Shown here piece after piece: positions 36,022 through 44,692 of a stretch of DNA of 64,000 nucleotides. The notes beneath the pieces are model-generated. The model saw only the letters and a list, made by a program, of their open reading frames with translations. It was not told the origin of the DNA and searched no databases. Position numbers and translations under genes: made by a program. How positions within the stretch are numbered: position 1 is the stretch's first letter; every line of letters begins with the position of its first letter. Origin of the DNA: Mycobacterium sp. Z3061 (GTDB lineage Bacteria; Actinomycetota; Actinomycetes; Mycobacteriales; Mycobacteriaceae); assembly GCF_031583025.1 (NCBI RefSeq), contig NZ_CP134062.1, forward strand, positions 992,001-1,056,000, written 5' to 3'.

Positions 36022-36438
36022 ATGACGCCGGAGGAAAAGCTGGGCACCAAGGTGTCCACAAAAGCCTCTGACGTGGCCTCGGACATCGGCAGCTTCATCA
36101 GGTCGCAGCGCGAGACGGCGCAGGTCTCGATGCGGCAGCTTGCCGAACGGTCGGGTGTCAGCAACCCTTATTTGAGCCAGGTCGAGCGTGGACTGCGGAA
36201 GCCGTCCGCCGACGTCTTGGCCCAGATCGCGAAGGCGCTACGGGTTTCCGCGGAGGTGCTTTACGTGCGGGCCGGCATCCTCGAGCCCAGCGAGGCCAGT
36301 CAGGTGCGTGACGCCATCGTCACCGACACGGCCATCACCGAGCGTCAGAAGCAGGTGCTGCTGGACATCTACGCGTCCTTCACCCAGCAGAACGAGGCGA
36401 ATCGCGAGGAGTGTCCGAGCGAATCCGACGACGACTGA
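36022..36438 (+). CDS. XRE-family transcriptional regulator (Rv0474 homologue)
   Basis: A protein of 138 residues. The helix-turn-helix is at about 30-85: VSMRQLAERSGVSNPYLSQV and ERGLRKPSADVLAQIAKAL. A short C-terminal region (TERQKQVLLDIYASF) may form the dimer. The acidic end has one Cys (REECPSES). The M. tuberculosis homologue has been reported as a copper-responsive repressor; that is not visible from the sequence here. AGGAG lies 7 bases before the ATG. Upstream is the inverted repeat block at 35937-35969, a probable autoregulatory site, and hbhA follows 145 bases downstream. Confidence 0.88.
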   Translation: MTPEEKLGTKVSTKASDVASDIGSFIRSQRETAQVSMRQLAERSGVSNPYLSQVERGLRKPSADVLAQIAKALRVSAEVLYVRAGILEPSEASQVRDAIVTDTAITERQKQVLLDIYASFTQQNEANREECPSESDDD

Positions 36439-36583
36439 CCCGACCACCAGGAGGTTTCCGGCAAGTCGCGCACCAGTGTCAATCCGCGGGTCTTGACATT
36501 TCCTGCCCAGAGGAGCCGAACTTGCGCCAATTTTCAATCATTTAGCACTAACCCCGATATCGAAATCAAAGAAAGGAAACATC

Positions 36584-37222
36584 ATGGCTGAGAACACGAA
36601 CATTGAGGACCTGAAAGCGCCGCTGCTCGCCGCGCTCGGTGCTGCCGACCTGGCTCTGGCGACCGTGAACGACCTGATCGCCACCCTGCGTGACCGCGCC
36701 GAGGAGACCCGCTCCACGCTGCGTGAGCGCGCCGAGGAGACCCGCACCGACACCCGCAGCCGCGTTGAGGAGAGCCGCGCTCGCCTGACCAAGCTGCAGG
36801 AGGAGCTGCCCGAGCAGCTCACCGAGCTGCGCGAGCGGTTCACCGCTGACGAGCTGCGTAAGGCCGCGGAGGGCTACGTCGAGGCTGCCACCAGCCGGTA
36901 CAACGAGCTGGTCGAGCGCGGCGAGGCCGCCCTCGAGCGGCTGCGCAGCCAGTCGGCCTTCGAGGACGCGTCGGCGCGCGCCGAGGGTTACGTCGACCAG
37001 GCCGTGGAGCTGACTCAGGAGGCCCTGGGCACCGTGGCGACGCAGACCCGCGCCGTGGGTGAGCGCGCCGCCAAGCTGGTCGGCATCGAGCTGCCGAAGA
37101 AGGCCGAGGCTCCGGCCAAGAAGGCTGCTCCGGCCAAGAAGGCTGCTCCGGCCAAGAAGGCCGCTCCGGCCAAGAAGGCTCCGGCCAAGAAGGCTCCGGC
37201 CAAGAAGGTCACCCAGAAGTAA
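36584..37222 (+). CDS. hbhA: Heparin-binding haemagglutinin HbhA
   Basis: A protein of 212 residues (M. tuberculosis HbhA has about 199). The N-terminal part starts [20 protein letters not shown] and residues 25-160 form a long coiled coil rich in Ala, Glu and Arg ([17 protein letters not shown]). From residue 171 the tail consists of Lys-Ala-Pro repeats ([15 protein letters not shown]), the heparan-sulfate binding and methylated region used in adhesion to host cells. The ATG follows GAAAGGA by 7 bases. It has no signal peptide, as usual for HbhA. The tail is 13 residues longer than the tuberculosis form as I recall it, through extra repeat units. Confidence 0.96.
   Translation: MAENTNIEDLKAPLLAALGAADLALATVNDLIATLRDRAEETRSTLRERAEETRTDTRSRVEESRARLTKLQEELPEQLTELRERFTADELRKAAEGYVEAATSRYNELVERGEAALERLRSQSAFEDASARAEGYVDQAVELTQEALGTVATQTRAVGERAAKLVGIELPKKAEAPAKKAAPAKKAAPAKKAAPAKKAPAKKAPAKKVTQK
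37109..37207 (+). repeat. In-frame tandem repeat encoding the HbhA lysine-rich tail
   Basis: Units of 15 or 18 bases, gctccggccaagaag with or without an added gct or gcc, occur six times in a row and encode AP-AKK units. Copies are nearly identical in DNA, so the number may differ between strains by slippage. Confidence 0.85.
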
Positions 37223-37246
37223 TCCGGGTTCACCGGACCACTCGAC

Positions 37247-37277
37247 TCCAAGTCGCCGCCCGATCGGGCGACTTGGA
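37247..37277 (+). terminator. First hairpin downstream of hbhA
   Basis: TCCAAGTCGCC (37247-37257) pairs with GGCGACTTGGA (37267-37277), 11 base pairs, around a 9-base loop containing CCCGATCG. It begins 24 bases after the hbhA stop. It is part of a duplicated element (next entry). Confidence 0.7.
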
Positions 37278-37292
37278 CCAGAGAAGCACCAC

Positions 37293-37336
37293 TCGACTCC
37301 AAGTCGCCGCACGTCGGCGACTTGGAGTCGACGTTT
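37293..37336 (+). terminator. Second, stronger terminator hairpin downstream of hbhA
   Basis: A 17-base perfect stem (arms 37293-37309 and 37315-37331, core CGACTCCAAGTCGCCG) around a 5-base loop, followed by ACGTTTTT, a T-run. This is a canonical intrinsic terminator, unusual in mycobacteria. Its left arm with flank (37289-37310) repeats 37238-37259 base for base. Confidence 0.88.
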
Positions 37337-37358
37337 TTGCGGCGGCCCGCATAGTCTT

Positions 37359-37643
37359 ATGAGCGTGCAAGCCGTAGTTACCGTCATGTTCGTCCTGCGG
37401 GTCGCCGTCGCGGTGGCGACGGTGTACGCGTTTGTACACGCGGCGCTGCAGCGCTCCGACGCTTACACCGCCGCCGACAAGCAGACCAAGGCTCTGTGGT
37501 TGGTGATCCTCGGCGGTGCGATGGCTCTGATCACCATCGGCATCTTCGGTGTGATGGCGATTGCCGCAGCCGCGGTCGCGACGGGCGTCTATCTGGTCGA
37601 CGTCCGGCCCAAGCTTCTCGAAGTGCAGGGTAAGTCGCGCTAG
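37359..37643 (+). CDS. Small membrane protein (Rv0476 homologue)
   Basis: A protein of 94 residues starting [20 protein letters not shown]. It has two membrane helices: residues 7-30 and about 47-80 ([20 protein letters not shown], then [14 protein letters not shown]). A short loop ([16 protein letters not shown]) lies between and the end is basic. The DUF2516-like layout is familiar from mycobacteria. No function is known to me. It stands 137 bases after hbhA, beyond the double terminator, so it should have its own promoter. It is followed by a secreted protein 3 bases later. Confidence 0.82.
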   Translation: MSVQAVVTVMFVLRVAVAVATVYAFVHAALQRSDAYTAADKQTKALWLVILGGAMALITIGIFGVMAIAAAAVATGVYLVDVRPKLLEVQGKSR

Positions 37644-37646
37644 CGG

Positions 37647-38078
37647 ATGAAGGTCGTGCTGGTTGCGCCGGCGGCGGCGCTCATTTCGCTGCTGGGCGCC
37701 GTGCCCGCAGCTGCCGATCCAGGATCGGGCCCGTCATACCCGCCACCCTTCGTGGACCACACCGAATGGGCTTATTGGGGCGGGTTGTCCAGTCTGCGCG
37801 TGTATCCGACCCCCTCGGGCCGCGCTGCGTCCCGAATCTCGGGAACCGCCGGCGGCTACCCGCAAGCCGCTGACGAAGCCTGGTCGGAGGTACTCGCGCA
37901 GTCACCCGATGCCGACACACCAGGCATGCGTGCGCAGTTCGTCTGCCACTGGCAGTTCGCCGAGATCGCGCAGCCGGGCAAAACCAGCTGGAACCTCGAG
38001 CCGTGGCGGCCGGTCGTCGACGACGCCGAGATGGTGGCGTCCCGCTGCAATCCGGGCGCCTCGGAGGAGCCGTTCTGA
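37647..38078 (+). CDS. Secreted DUF2599-type protein (Rv0477 homologue)
   Basis: A protein of 143 residues with an N-terminal signal ([20 protein letters not shown], cleavage near AAA-DP). The mature part includes [28 protein letters not shown], and a C-terminal [23 protein letters not shown], which is the DUF2599 pattern; two Cys probably form a disulfide. It is exported; the function is unknown to me. It starts 3 bases after the membrane-protein stop and its stop overlaps deoC (TGATG), so the three genes form an operon. Confidence 0.86.
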   Translation: MKVVLVAPAAALISLLGAVPAAADPGSGPSYPPPFVDHTEWAYWGGLSSLRVYPTPSGRAASRISGTAGGYPQAADEAWSEVLAQSPDADTPGMRAQFVCHWQFAEIAQPGKTSWNLEPWRPVVDDAEMVASRCNPGASEEPF

Positions 38079-38761
38079 TGGGCGCGCCGCCGACCCGCCG
38101 GCAGCTGGCCGCGATGGTGGATCACACACTACTCAAGCCGGAGGCCACCGAAGCCGACGTCCTGGCGCTGGTCGCCGAGGGCACTGACCTGGGTGTCTAT
38201 GCCGTTTGCGTCTCGCCGTCGATGGTGCCGGTCGCTGTTCGAGAGGCTGATGCGCAAGGCGTCCGTGTCGCCGCCGTGGCCGGCTTCCCGTCCGGCAAGC
38301 ATCTGTCTGTTGTGAAGGCGCAGGAGGCGGCGGCGGCGGTGGCGGCCGGCGCCGCCGAGGTCGACATGGTCATCGACGTCGGCGCGGCGTTGGCCGGACA
38401 GTTCGATGCTGTGCTGGCCGACGTCGCCGCGGTACGCGAAGGCGCAAGCGGTGCGGTGCTGAAGGTGATCGTCGAGTCGGCGGTGCTGCTCGCTCTCTCG
38501 GACGAACACACCCTGGCCGCCGTCTGCCGGGCGGCCGAGGAGGCCGGCGCCGACTTCGTCAAGACTTCGACCGGCTTCCATCCCGCCGGCGGAGCCTCGG
38601 TGCGCGCCGTCGAGGTGATGGCCGCGACCGTGGGCGGCCGGTTGGGGGTTAAAGCCAGCGGCGGCATCCGTACGGCCTCGGACGCGCTCGCCATGCTCGA
38701 CGCAGGGGCCACCCGGCTGGGTCTGTCGGGCACCCGGGCCGTGCTGGACGGCCTGACTTAA
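38078..38761 (+). CDS. deoC: Deoxyribose-phosphate aldolase
   Basis: A protein of 227 residues. The class I aldolase TIM barrel is evident: [27 protein letters not shown], the Asp pair around [10 protein letters not shown], the Schiff-base Lys162 in [13 protein letters not shown], and Lys192 in [11 protein letters not shown]. It splits 2-deoxyribose 5-phosphate to glyceraldehyde 3-phosphate and acetaldehyde in nucleoside breakdown. ATG at 38078 shares a base with the upstream stop. The gene is convergent with the DUF2993 protein (1-base gap). Acetaldehyde from this reaction could be oxidised by the ALDH at 20711, a distant but logical link. Confidence 0.95.
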   Translation: MGAPPTRRQLAAMVDHTLLKPEATEADVLALVAEGTDLGVYAVCVSPSMVPVAVREADAQGVRVAAVAGFPSGKHLSVVKAQEAAAAVAAGAAEVDMVIDVGAALAGQFDAVLADVAAVREGASGAVLKVIVESAVLLALSDEHTLAAVCRAAEEAGADFVKTSTGFHPAGGASVRAVEVMAATVGGRLGVKASGGIRTASDALAMLDAGATRLGLSGTRAVLDGLT

Positions 38762-38762
38762 C

Positions 38763-39812
38763 TCAGAGGTCGGCCAGGCAGGGGTCGGTGTTGCCGGCCG
38801 GGATGGTGGCGTTGCGTGCCGCGAAACGCGCAATCACTCCGTTGTCGGTGACCTCTACGCTTTCCGCGCGAACGCCCAACGGGTAGTCCTTGGTGAGGCT
38901 CGAGGTGTAGTCGTTGAGGGTGGACTGCACGGATTCTTTCGGCAGCGAGAAGCCGAGCGTGTTGAAGCTGACGATCTGCAGCTGAATACCGCCGCCGGAT
39001 ACCACCGGCTTGGCGACGATGTCGTTGAGCATGCCCTTCAACTCGACCGTGTTGTCCTTGGGGTGCGTGACCACGCTGCTGGTGACGAACTCGCCCAGAA
39101 TCGGGATGGCGTTCTGCACCGACTCCTTGATCCCCTGGGTGGTCCAGGTGATGGTGGCGTCCAGCGCGCCGATCGTGCCCTTGGAGTCGCCCTTGTTCTC
39201 GAGGTTGATGTCCTGGATGTTGAGCTGCAGCTTCATGCCCTTGGCGTCGCGGATCTGGTTGCCCGCCGTCTCGATCCTGATATTGGTGTAGTGGTCGGTT
39301 GCCACCTGCCACAGCACCAGCGGGGTCACCCCGAAGGACGCGGTGGCCTGGTCTTTGACCACGCAGGCCGTCGCCGCGGCGAGCTTGTTGTTGGCTTCGT
39401 GCCGCACGTACAGTTCGGCGCCGATCAGTCCCGCGATCAGCAGCGAGAACACGATGATCAAGACCAGCAGGATGGCCAGCGGATCGCGTCGCGAGCGCTT
39501 CTTCTTCTTGACCTCGCCGGCCTCGTCCGTCGGCTGCGCGATCGGAGTGGTGCGGTCGGCGCCGGGCATGGGTGGCGGGGTCGGGTTGATCCGCCGGGTG
39601 TCCGCGTTGGCGGCGGTCAGCTGATCGGTCTGCGGAGGCGGCGGGGCTGTCGGGGGTTGCTGTCCGAGTCCGCTGCCACCCTTTGGGTCGCCGGGATGCA
39701 GGCGTCCGGCGGAAGGATCCGCGGGGGCCGGAGGTCGGCCGAGCGGTCCCTGATCGCCCGGACGTGCCCAACCGGATGGGCCTTCGTTGCGTGGTCCCTG
39801 CGGAGTCGTCAC
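38763..39812 (-). CDS. DUF2993 (LmeA-like) membrane-anchored protein (Rv0479c homologue)
   Basis: A protein of 349 residues from a GTG at 39812. A proline-rich cytoplasmic leader of about 105 residues precedes a basic patch (KKKKRSRRD), then one membrane segment (LAILLVLIIVFSLLIAGLIGA) and an extracytoplasmic domain of about 210 residues with the DUF2993 pattern: AATACVVKDQ, AKGMKLQLNIQDINLEN, VEVTDNGVIARFAARN. Related LmeA proteins bind lipids and support lipomannan maturation. The function is inferred from the fold. GTG overlaps the stop of the nitrilase-like gene (GTGA). Confidence 0.82.
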   Translation of the reverse strand: MTTPQGPRNEGPSGWARPGDQGPLGRPPAPADPSAGRLHPGDPKGGSGLGQQPPTAPPPPQTDQLTAANADTRRINPTPPPMPGADRTTPIAQPTDEAGEVKKKKRSRRDPLAILLVLIIVFSLLIAGLIGAELYVRHEANNKLAAATACVVKDQATASFGVTPLVLWQVATDHYTNIRIETAGNQIRDAKGMKLQLNIQDINLENKGDSKGTIGALDATITWTTQGIKESVQNAIPILGEFVTSSVVTHPKDNTVELKGMLNDIVAKPVVSGGGIQLQIVSFNTLGFSLPKESVQSTLNDYTSSLTKDYPLGVRAESVEVTDNGVIARFAARNATIPAGNTDPCLADL

Positions 39813-40639
39813 GTTCGCGATTCTGCCCTATCAGTGTGAATGAAGTTTGAGCGGTTGCGCAGCACCGCGATGTTGTCCCGGGCCTTGGTCACGTCGTCGA
39901 GGTCGATGTCGGCAACGATCAGTTGCGGCTGGGAGCCCGCGGAAGCCACCACTTCCCCCAAGGGCGACGCCACCAGGCTGCCGCCGACGCCCGTGGGCGC
40001 GCCCGCGGCGCTCAGTGCGCCGCCGGGGTCAGCCTGACCGGCGGCGATGACGAAGCAGCTGGAATCCAACGCCCGCGCCCGGACCAGCAGCGTCCACTGC
40101 TCGAGCTTGCCGGGCCCGGAGCCCCAGGAAGCGCAGACGACGATCAGCTGGGCGCCGCGGTCGGCCAGCTCGGTGTAGAGCGCGGGAAAGCGGACGTCGT
40201 AGCACAGCGTGAGACCCACCCCGACGCCGTCGACCTCGATGACCACCGGTTGCCGGCCGGGCGCCACCGTGCGCGATTCGGTGAAGCCGAATGCGTCGTA
40301 GAGGTGGATCTTGTCGTAACGGGCATCGGGCTCGTTGGGTGTGCCCGGGCCGGCCGCGATCAGGGTATTGGTGACTCGCCCGTCGTCCGTTGGGGCGAAC
40401 ATGCCCGCGACCACGGTGATGCCGGTGTCCGCGGCGATCCGGCGCACCCCGTTGGCCCACGGTCCGTCGACCGGCTCGGCGATCGGTCGCAGTGGCACCC
40501 CGAACCGGCACATGGTGGCTTCCGGGAACACCACCAGGCGGGCTCCGGCATCGGCTGCGCGCTCGGCGTATTCGCGCACCAGCTGCAGATTCGCGGCCGG
40601 GTCGGTGCCGCTGAGGATCTGTGCCAGAGCGATTCGCAT
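39809..40639 (-). CDS. Nitrilase-superfamily carbon-nitrogen hydrolase (Rv0480c homologue)
   Basis: A protein of 276 residues with the nitrilase catalytic triad: Glu40 in VVFPEATMC, Lys110 in RYDKIHLYDAFGF, and Cys146 in VGLTLCYDVRFPALY. The fold and pattern are those of omega-amidases/NIT2 and other carbon-nitrogen hydrolases, so it probably deaminates or hydrolyses a small amide such as deaminated glutathione or 2-oxo-acid amides. The substrate cannot be decided. ATG at 40639 is the first Met before RIALAQI; earlier in-frame codons lie in the overlapping neighbour. Coupled to the DUF2993 gene by GTGA. Confidence 0.92.
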   Translation of the reverse strand: MRIALAQILSGTDPAANLQLVREYAERAADAGARLVVFPEATMCRFGVPLRPIAEPVDGPWANGVRRIAADTGITVVAGMFAPTDDGRVTNTLIAAGPGTPNEPDARYDKIHLYDAFGFTESRTVAPGRQPVVIEVDGVGVGLTLCYDVRFPALYTELADRGAQLIVVCASWGSGPGKLEQWTLLVRARALDSSCFVIAAGQADPGGALSAAGAPTGVGGSLVASPLGEVVASAGSQPQLIVADIDLDDVTKARDNIAVLRNRSNFIHTDRAESRT

Positions 40640-40668
40640 GAACGCCAGCTTAGGCATCGCGACTGCGG

Positions 40669-41220
40669 TCAGCCGGTTCCGTTCCTCGCGGCCGATCCGC
40701 CCTCGCTGTTGAGCCACTGGGTGGTGAAGCGCTGCTCGATCGTCACCAGTTGGCCGAGTTCGTTGCCGATGATCCGCTCCAGCTTTCCGCCGATGAACGG
40801 CACCCGCACCTGAATCGTGAGCTGCAGTGTCATCCGGGCGCAGCCCGACTCCGCGACCGGTTGCAGCATCGCCGTACCCCACAAATTGACCGGGGCGCCG
40901 ACGATCGATCCCGCGACGGACGCGGTTGCGATGCCGTCTCTGATCGGGCCCCACGTCTCCTCGCGCCGTACACAGAGGTCGCCCCGATGCAGCTGGGTGA
41001 CCAGCGCGGGCAGGTTCTGGCTCAGCATCGTCTGATGGGTGATCACCTCGATGGTGCCGTCATCGCCGGACTCGCCACCGATTCGCATCGACTCCAGGCT
41101 GGCCACGTCGACCGGCGTTTCGGCGAGCCTGGCCTCCCAGTAAGCCAAGTCATGGAAAGCCTGGTGGACGTCTCTGACAGTGCCCTCGTAGTCGGCCGAC
41201 ACGTCGAATGAACGCGGCAT
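40669..41220 (-). CDS. DUF2505 family protein (Rv0481c homologue)
   Basis: A protein of 183 residues beginning [24 protein letters not shown]. The sequence shows the START-like beta-sheet of DUF2505 with a C-terminal helix ([16 protein letters not shown]). Such proteins have a hydrophobic cavity and may bind lipids or steroids; no function is established. ATG at 41220 is 41 bases from the start of divergent murB at 41261, so both promoters share that short gap. Further in-frame residues upstream would run into murB. Confidence 0.85.
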   Translation of the reverse strand: MPRSFDVSADYEGTVRDVHQAFHDLAYWEARLAETPVDVASLESMRIGGESGDDGTIEVITHQTMLSQNLPALVTQLHRGDLCVRREETWGPIRDGIATASVAGSIVGAPVNLWGTAMLQPVAESGCARMTLQLTIQVRVPFIGGKLERIIGNELGQLVTIEQRFTTQWLNSEGGSAARNGTG

Positions 41221-41260
41221 AACAGAAAACGCTACCGTTACGGGCCAGGAAACGGAGCAC

Positions 41261-42355
41261 ATGAAACGGGAAGTCGGGTCGTTCTTTGCCGGCGCGCGCG
41301 TCGCCGAGTCGGTGCCGCTTGCACCGTTGACCACACTGCGGGTGGGTCCGGTGGCGCGACGCGTAATCACCTGTGAGAGCAGCGATCAGGTGATTACGGT
41401 GTTGCGGGCGTTGGATGCTCAGCCCCACGGCTTCGACGGCGGCCCCGTGTTGGTGTTTGCTGGCGGTTCCAATCTGGTGATCGGTGACGGGCTGCCGAAT
41501 CTCACCGTGGTCCGGCTCGCCAACACCGGCATCGTCATCGAGGGCAATCTGCTGCGCGCGGAGGCGGGTGCGGTGTGGGACGACGTGGTGGTCCGATCCA
41601 TCGAGCACGGACTGGGCGGGCTGGAGTGCCTGTCGGGCATTCCCGGTTCGGCCGGGGCCACGCCGGTGCAGAACGTCGGCGCGTACGGCGTGGAGGTCTC
41701 CGACACCATCACCCGGGTCAGGTTGCTGAATCGCCGCAGCGGTGAGGTGGGCTGGGTGCCCGCGGAGGAACTGCGGTTCGGGTACCGCACCAGCGTGCTC
41801 AAGCGCGCTGACGGACTCGATCTGCCCGGCATCGTCCTGGAAGTCGAGTTTGCGCTGGATGCCGGCGGACGCAGTGCGCCGCTGCGCTACGGAGAGTTGA
41901 CGACGGCTCTGGGCGCGACCAGCGGGGAGCGCGCCGACCCGCAAGCGGTCCGCGCGGCGGTGCTGGCGCTGCGGGCCCGAAAAGGGATGGTGCTCGACGC
42001 TGCCGACCACGACACCTGGAGCGTGGGCTCGTTCTTCACCAACCCGGTGGTCACCCGGGAGGTCTACGAGCGCCTGGCGGCAGCGACCGACGGACCGGTG
42101 CCAAACTACCCGGCGCCCGACGGGGTGAAGCTGGCCGCGGGCTGGTTGGTAGAGCGCGCCGGTTTCGGGAAGGGGTTCCCCGACGACAATGCGCCGTGCC
42201 GCCTTTCCACCAAGCACGCACTGGCCCTCACCAACCGCGGCAACGCCACCGCGGAGGACGTGATGGTACTGGCGCGCACCGTTCGGGACGGAGTCCGTGA
42301 CGTGTTTGGTATCACACTGAAACCCGAGCCTGTCCTGGTCGGATGCGCTTTGTAG
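41261..42355 (+). CDS. murB: UDP-N-acetylenolpyruvoylglucosamine reductase
   Basis: A protein of 364 residues with the type I MurB layout. FAD is bound by [16 protein letters not shown], and [27 protein letters not shown] lies around the catalytic Arg and Glu. The proton donor Ser is in [15 protein letters not shown], and a late segment reads [13 protein letters not shown]. It reduces the enolpyruvyl group of UDP-GlcNAc to form UDP-MurNAc, an essential step in peptidoglycan synthesis. GGAGCAC lies 5 bases before the ATG. It is read in the same direction as the L,D-transpeptidase gene that follows after 80 bases. Confidence 0.96.
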   Translation: MKREVGSFFAGARVAESVPLAPLTTLRVGPVARRVITCESSDQVITVLRALDAQPHGFDGGPVLVFAGGSNLVIGDGLPNLTVVRLANTGIVIEGNLLRAEAGAVWDDVVVRSIEHGLGGLECLSGIPGSAGATPVQNVGAYGVEVSDTITRVRLLNRRSGEVGWVPAEELRFGYRTSVLKRADGLDLPGIVLEVEFALDAGGRSAPLRYGELTTALGATSGERADPQAVRAAVLALRARKGMVLDAADHDTWSVGSFFTNPVVTREVYERLAAATDGPVPNYPAPDGVKLAAGWLVERAGFGKGFPDDNAPCRLSTKHALALTNRGNATAEDVMVLARTVRDGVRDVFGITLKPEPVLVGCAL

Positions 42356-42437
42356 CTGCTATTTTTATGCGCGCGCAGCCCCGCCGCACGTCTTTGCAGT
42401 GGGGGAGAGGGCCTTTCGCCCGGTATCTTTGACGGTT

Positions 42438-43775
42438 GTGACCACCTCTCGCACCCCCTCGAGCCGAGGGCCGATCAATCGGCGCGCGGCTCTGGCGGCT
42501 ATTGGCCTCGGGGTGTTCGCGCCGAGTGTCCTGGCCGCGTGTGCCGGTGGCAAGATCACCCCGCAATCCGAGAAGAAGCCGCCGGCCGCGCCCAAGCTGA
42601 CCTACCAGCCGTCGAACGCCACCGAAGACGTGGTGCCGATCGCGCCGATCAGCGTCAGCGTCACCGACGGCTGGTTCCAGAAGGTCGCGCTGACGAACTC
42701 GGCAGGCAAGCCCGTCGCCGGCACGTTCAACCAGGACCGCACCGTCTTCATGACCACCGAGCCGCTGGGCTACGACACCACCTACACCTGGAGCGGGTCG
42801 GCCGTCGGTCACGACGGCAAGGCCATTCCGGTGGCGGGCAAGTTCATCACCGTGACGCCAAAGAAGAAGATCGACGGCGGGTTCCAATTGGCTGACGGCC
42901 AGACCGTGGGGATCGCTGCCCCGATCATCATCCAGTTCGACGCCCCGATCAGCGACAAGGCCGCGGTCGAGCGGGCGTTGACCATCAAGACCAACCCGCC
43001 CGTCGAGGGCAGCTGGGCATGGTTGCCCGACGAATCACAGGGCGCCCGCATCCACTACCGGCCCAAGGAGTATTACCCGGCGGGCACTACCGTGAATGTC
43101 GACGCCAAGTTCTACGGGCTGCCGTTCGGCGACGGAGCCTACGGTCTGCAGGACATGTCCCTGAACATCCAGATCGGCCGACGGCAGATCGTCAAGGCCG
43201 AGGTTTCCTCCCACCGCATCCAGGTGGTTACCGACGCCGGCGTGATCATGGACTTCCCGTGCAGCTACGGCGAGGCCGACAAGGCCCGCAATGTGACGCG
43301 CAACGGCATCCACGTGGTCACTGAGAAGTACGCCGACTTCTACATGTCCAACCCCGCCGCCGGCTACAGCAACGTGCACGAGCGCTGGGCCGTGCGGATC
43401 TCCAACAATGGCGAGTTCATTCACGCCAACCCGTCCAGTGCCGGTGCCCAGGGCAACAGCAATGTCACCAACGGCTGCATCAACCTGTCGACGGCCGACG
43501 CGGCGGAGTACTTCCCGACGGCGATGTACGGCGACCCCGTCGAGGTGACCGGCAGCTCGATCCAGCTTTCCTACTCCGACGGCGACATCTGGGACTGGGC
43601 CGTGGACTGGGACACCTGGGTGGGGATGTCGGCGTTGCCGGCACCCTCCGGCCGTCCGCCGGGCACTCAGATCCCGGTCACCGCGCCTGCTACGCCGTCG
43701 ACGGCGCCCAGCCTCTCGGGTACACCCACGACCACGACGACGACCACATCCCCTAGTTCTGGGCCAGGTGGTTGA
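42438..43775 (+). CDS. lprQ: L,D-transpeptidase lipoprotein LprQ (LdtMt5-type)
   Basis: A protein of 445 residues from the GTG at 42438. A lipoprotein signal with twin Arg ([13 protein letters not shown]) ends in the lipobox VLAAC. Two Ig-like domains (about 60-270) precede the YkuD transpeptidase domain ([20 protein letters not shown]). The active Cys is in [18 protein letters not shown], where most family members have SHGC-x-N; here Asn replaces His, while the upstream His in EFIHANPSS is kept. A Pro/Thr tail follows ([15 protein letters not shown]). It crosslinks peptidoglycan 3-3 in the outer cell wall. A GTG at 42399 would add 13 residues. It overlaps the convergent SDR gene by 23 bases. 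Confidence 0.88.
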   Translation: MTTSRTPSSRGPINRRAALAAIGLGVFAPSVLAACAGGKITPQSEKKPPAAPKLTYQPSNATEDVVPIAPISVSVTDGWFQKVALTNSAGKPVAGTFNQDRTVFMTTEPLGYDTTYTWSGSAVGHDGKAIPVAGKFITVTPKKKIDGGFQLADGQTVGIAAPIIIQFDAPISDKAAVERALTIKTNPPVEGSWAWLPDESQGARIHYRPKEYYPAGTTVNVDAKFYGLPFGDGAYGLQDMSLNIQIGRRQIVKAEVSSHRIQVVTDAGVIMDFPCSYGEADKARNVTRNGIHVVTEKYADFYMSNPAAGYSNVHERWAVRISNNGEFIHANPSSAGAQGNSNVTNGCINLSTADAAEYFPTAMYGDPVEVTGSSIQLSYSDGDIWDWAVDWDTWVGMSALPAPSGRPPGTQIPVTAPATPSTAPSLSGTPTTTTTTTSPSSGPGG

Positions 43776-44511
43776 ACCTTCGGGTTGCTGACGCCTGGTC
43801 CCGGGGCCGGATGATGATCTGGTCCAAATTCACGTGTGAGGGACGCGAAGCCACGAATCCGATGACCTCGGCGACGTCGGCGGCCACCAGGGGTGTCATA
43901 CCCGAGTAGACCGCGTCCGCGCGTTGCTCGTCGCCGTCGAAACGAACCAGCGAGAACTCGGTCTCCACGGCGCCGGGGGCAATCTCGGTCAGTCGCACCG
44001 GCTTTCCCAGTAGTTCGCCGCGCAGGGTGCGGTGCAGTGCACCCTGGGCGTGCTTCGCCGCCGTATAGCCGGCGCCGCCGTCGTAAATCTCAAGGGCCGC
44101 AATCGAAGTCACGGTGACGATCAGACCGTCACCGGACTCGATCAGCTTGGGCAGCAACGCCCGGGTCATCCGCAAGGTGCCCAGCACATTGGTCTCCCAC
44201 ATCCAGCGCCAGTGGTCCATGTCGGCCTCGGCCACCGGCGCCAGACCTTTCGCGCCGCCGGCGTTGTTGACCAGCACGTCGACCCGGTCCAGCTGCCGGG
44301 CCAGCGCGGCCACGTCGTCGTCTTTTGTGACGTCTGCCACAACTCCGGTGCCTCCGACCTCGGCGGCGAGCGCCTCGATGCGGTCGGCCCGACGTGCCAC
44401 GGGGACCACGTGAAAGCCTTGTGCCGCAAGTACTTTCGCAGTCGCCTCACCGATCCCGGAACTGGCTCCGGTCACCACGGCCACTGGTTTGTGCGGGTCG
44501 GGGGAACTCAT
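43753..44511 (-). CDS. Short-chain dehydrogenase/reductase (Rv0484c homologue)
   Basis: A protein of 252 residues. The cofactor motif is [15 protein letters not shown] (Gly-x3-Gly-x-Gly), with ADV at the NADP/NAD side, the NNAG motif in [12 protein letters not shown], and the catalytic set Ser136 (TVTSIAALE), Tyr149 and Lys153 ([10 protein letters not shown]). It is a classical SDR acting on small carbonyl compounds; the substrate is not predictable. The C-terminal end runs into the lprQ 3' end (23-base convergent overlap). ATG at 44511 follows no clear ribosome-binding site but is the Met before VAVVTG. It diverges from the ROK regulator gene. Confidence 0.92.
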   Translation of the reverse strand: MSSPDPHKPVAVVTGASSGIGEATAKVLAAQGFHVVPVARRADRIEALAAEVGGTGVVADVTKDDDVAALARQLDRVDVLVNNAGGAKGLAPVAEADMDHWRWMWETNVLGTLRMTRALLPKLIESGDGLIVTVTSIAALEIYDGGAGYTAAKHAQGALHRTLRGELLGKPVRLTEIAPGAVETEFSLVRFDGDEQRADAVYSGMTPLVAADVAEVIGFVASRPSHVNLDQIIIRPRDQASATRRFNHLAQN

Positions 44512-44692
44512 CGGGACAACTCTAATAAACGTGCTAAATTTTCGGTGTGTACTGCAGTGCCAAGTTCCGCACGACGACCGCGTGTCTCTACGCGGGCGCG
44601 TGTTGTTGTCGCGCACTTTGCCGCGCCTGAACTGACGCAAGTCGCGGGTGTGGCCAGGGACCCGGCCATCGGAACTCGTAAAAGGACTGCCA

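Noticed and set aside
37109-37207. Short tandem repeats that could be mistaken for a CRISPR or VNTR array
   Set aside because: They are in frame within hbhA, encode the Lys/Ala/Pro tail and have no unique spacers; described as a coding repeat instead.
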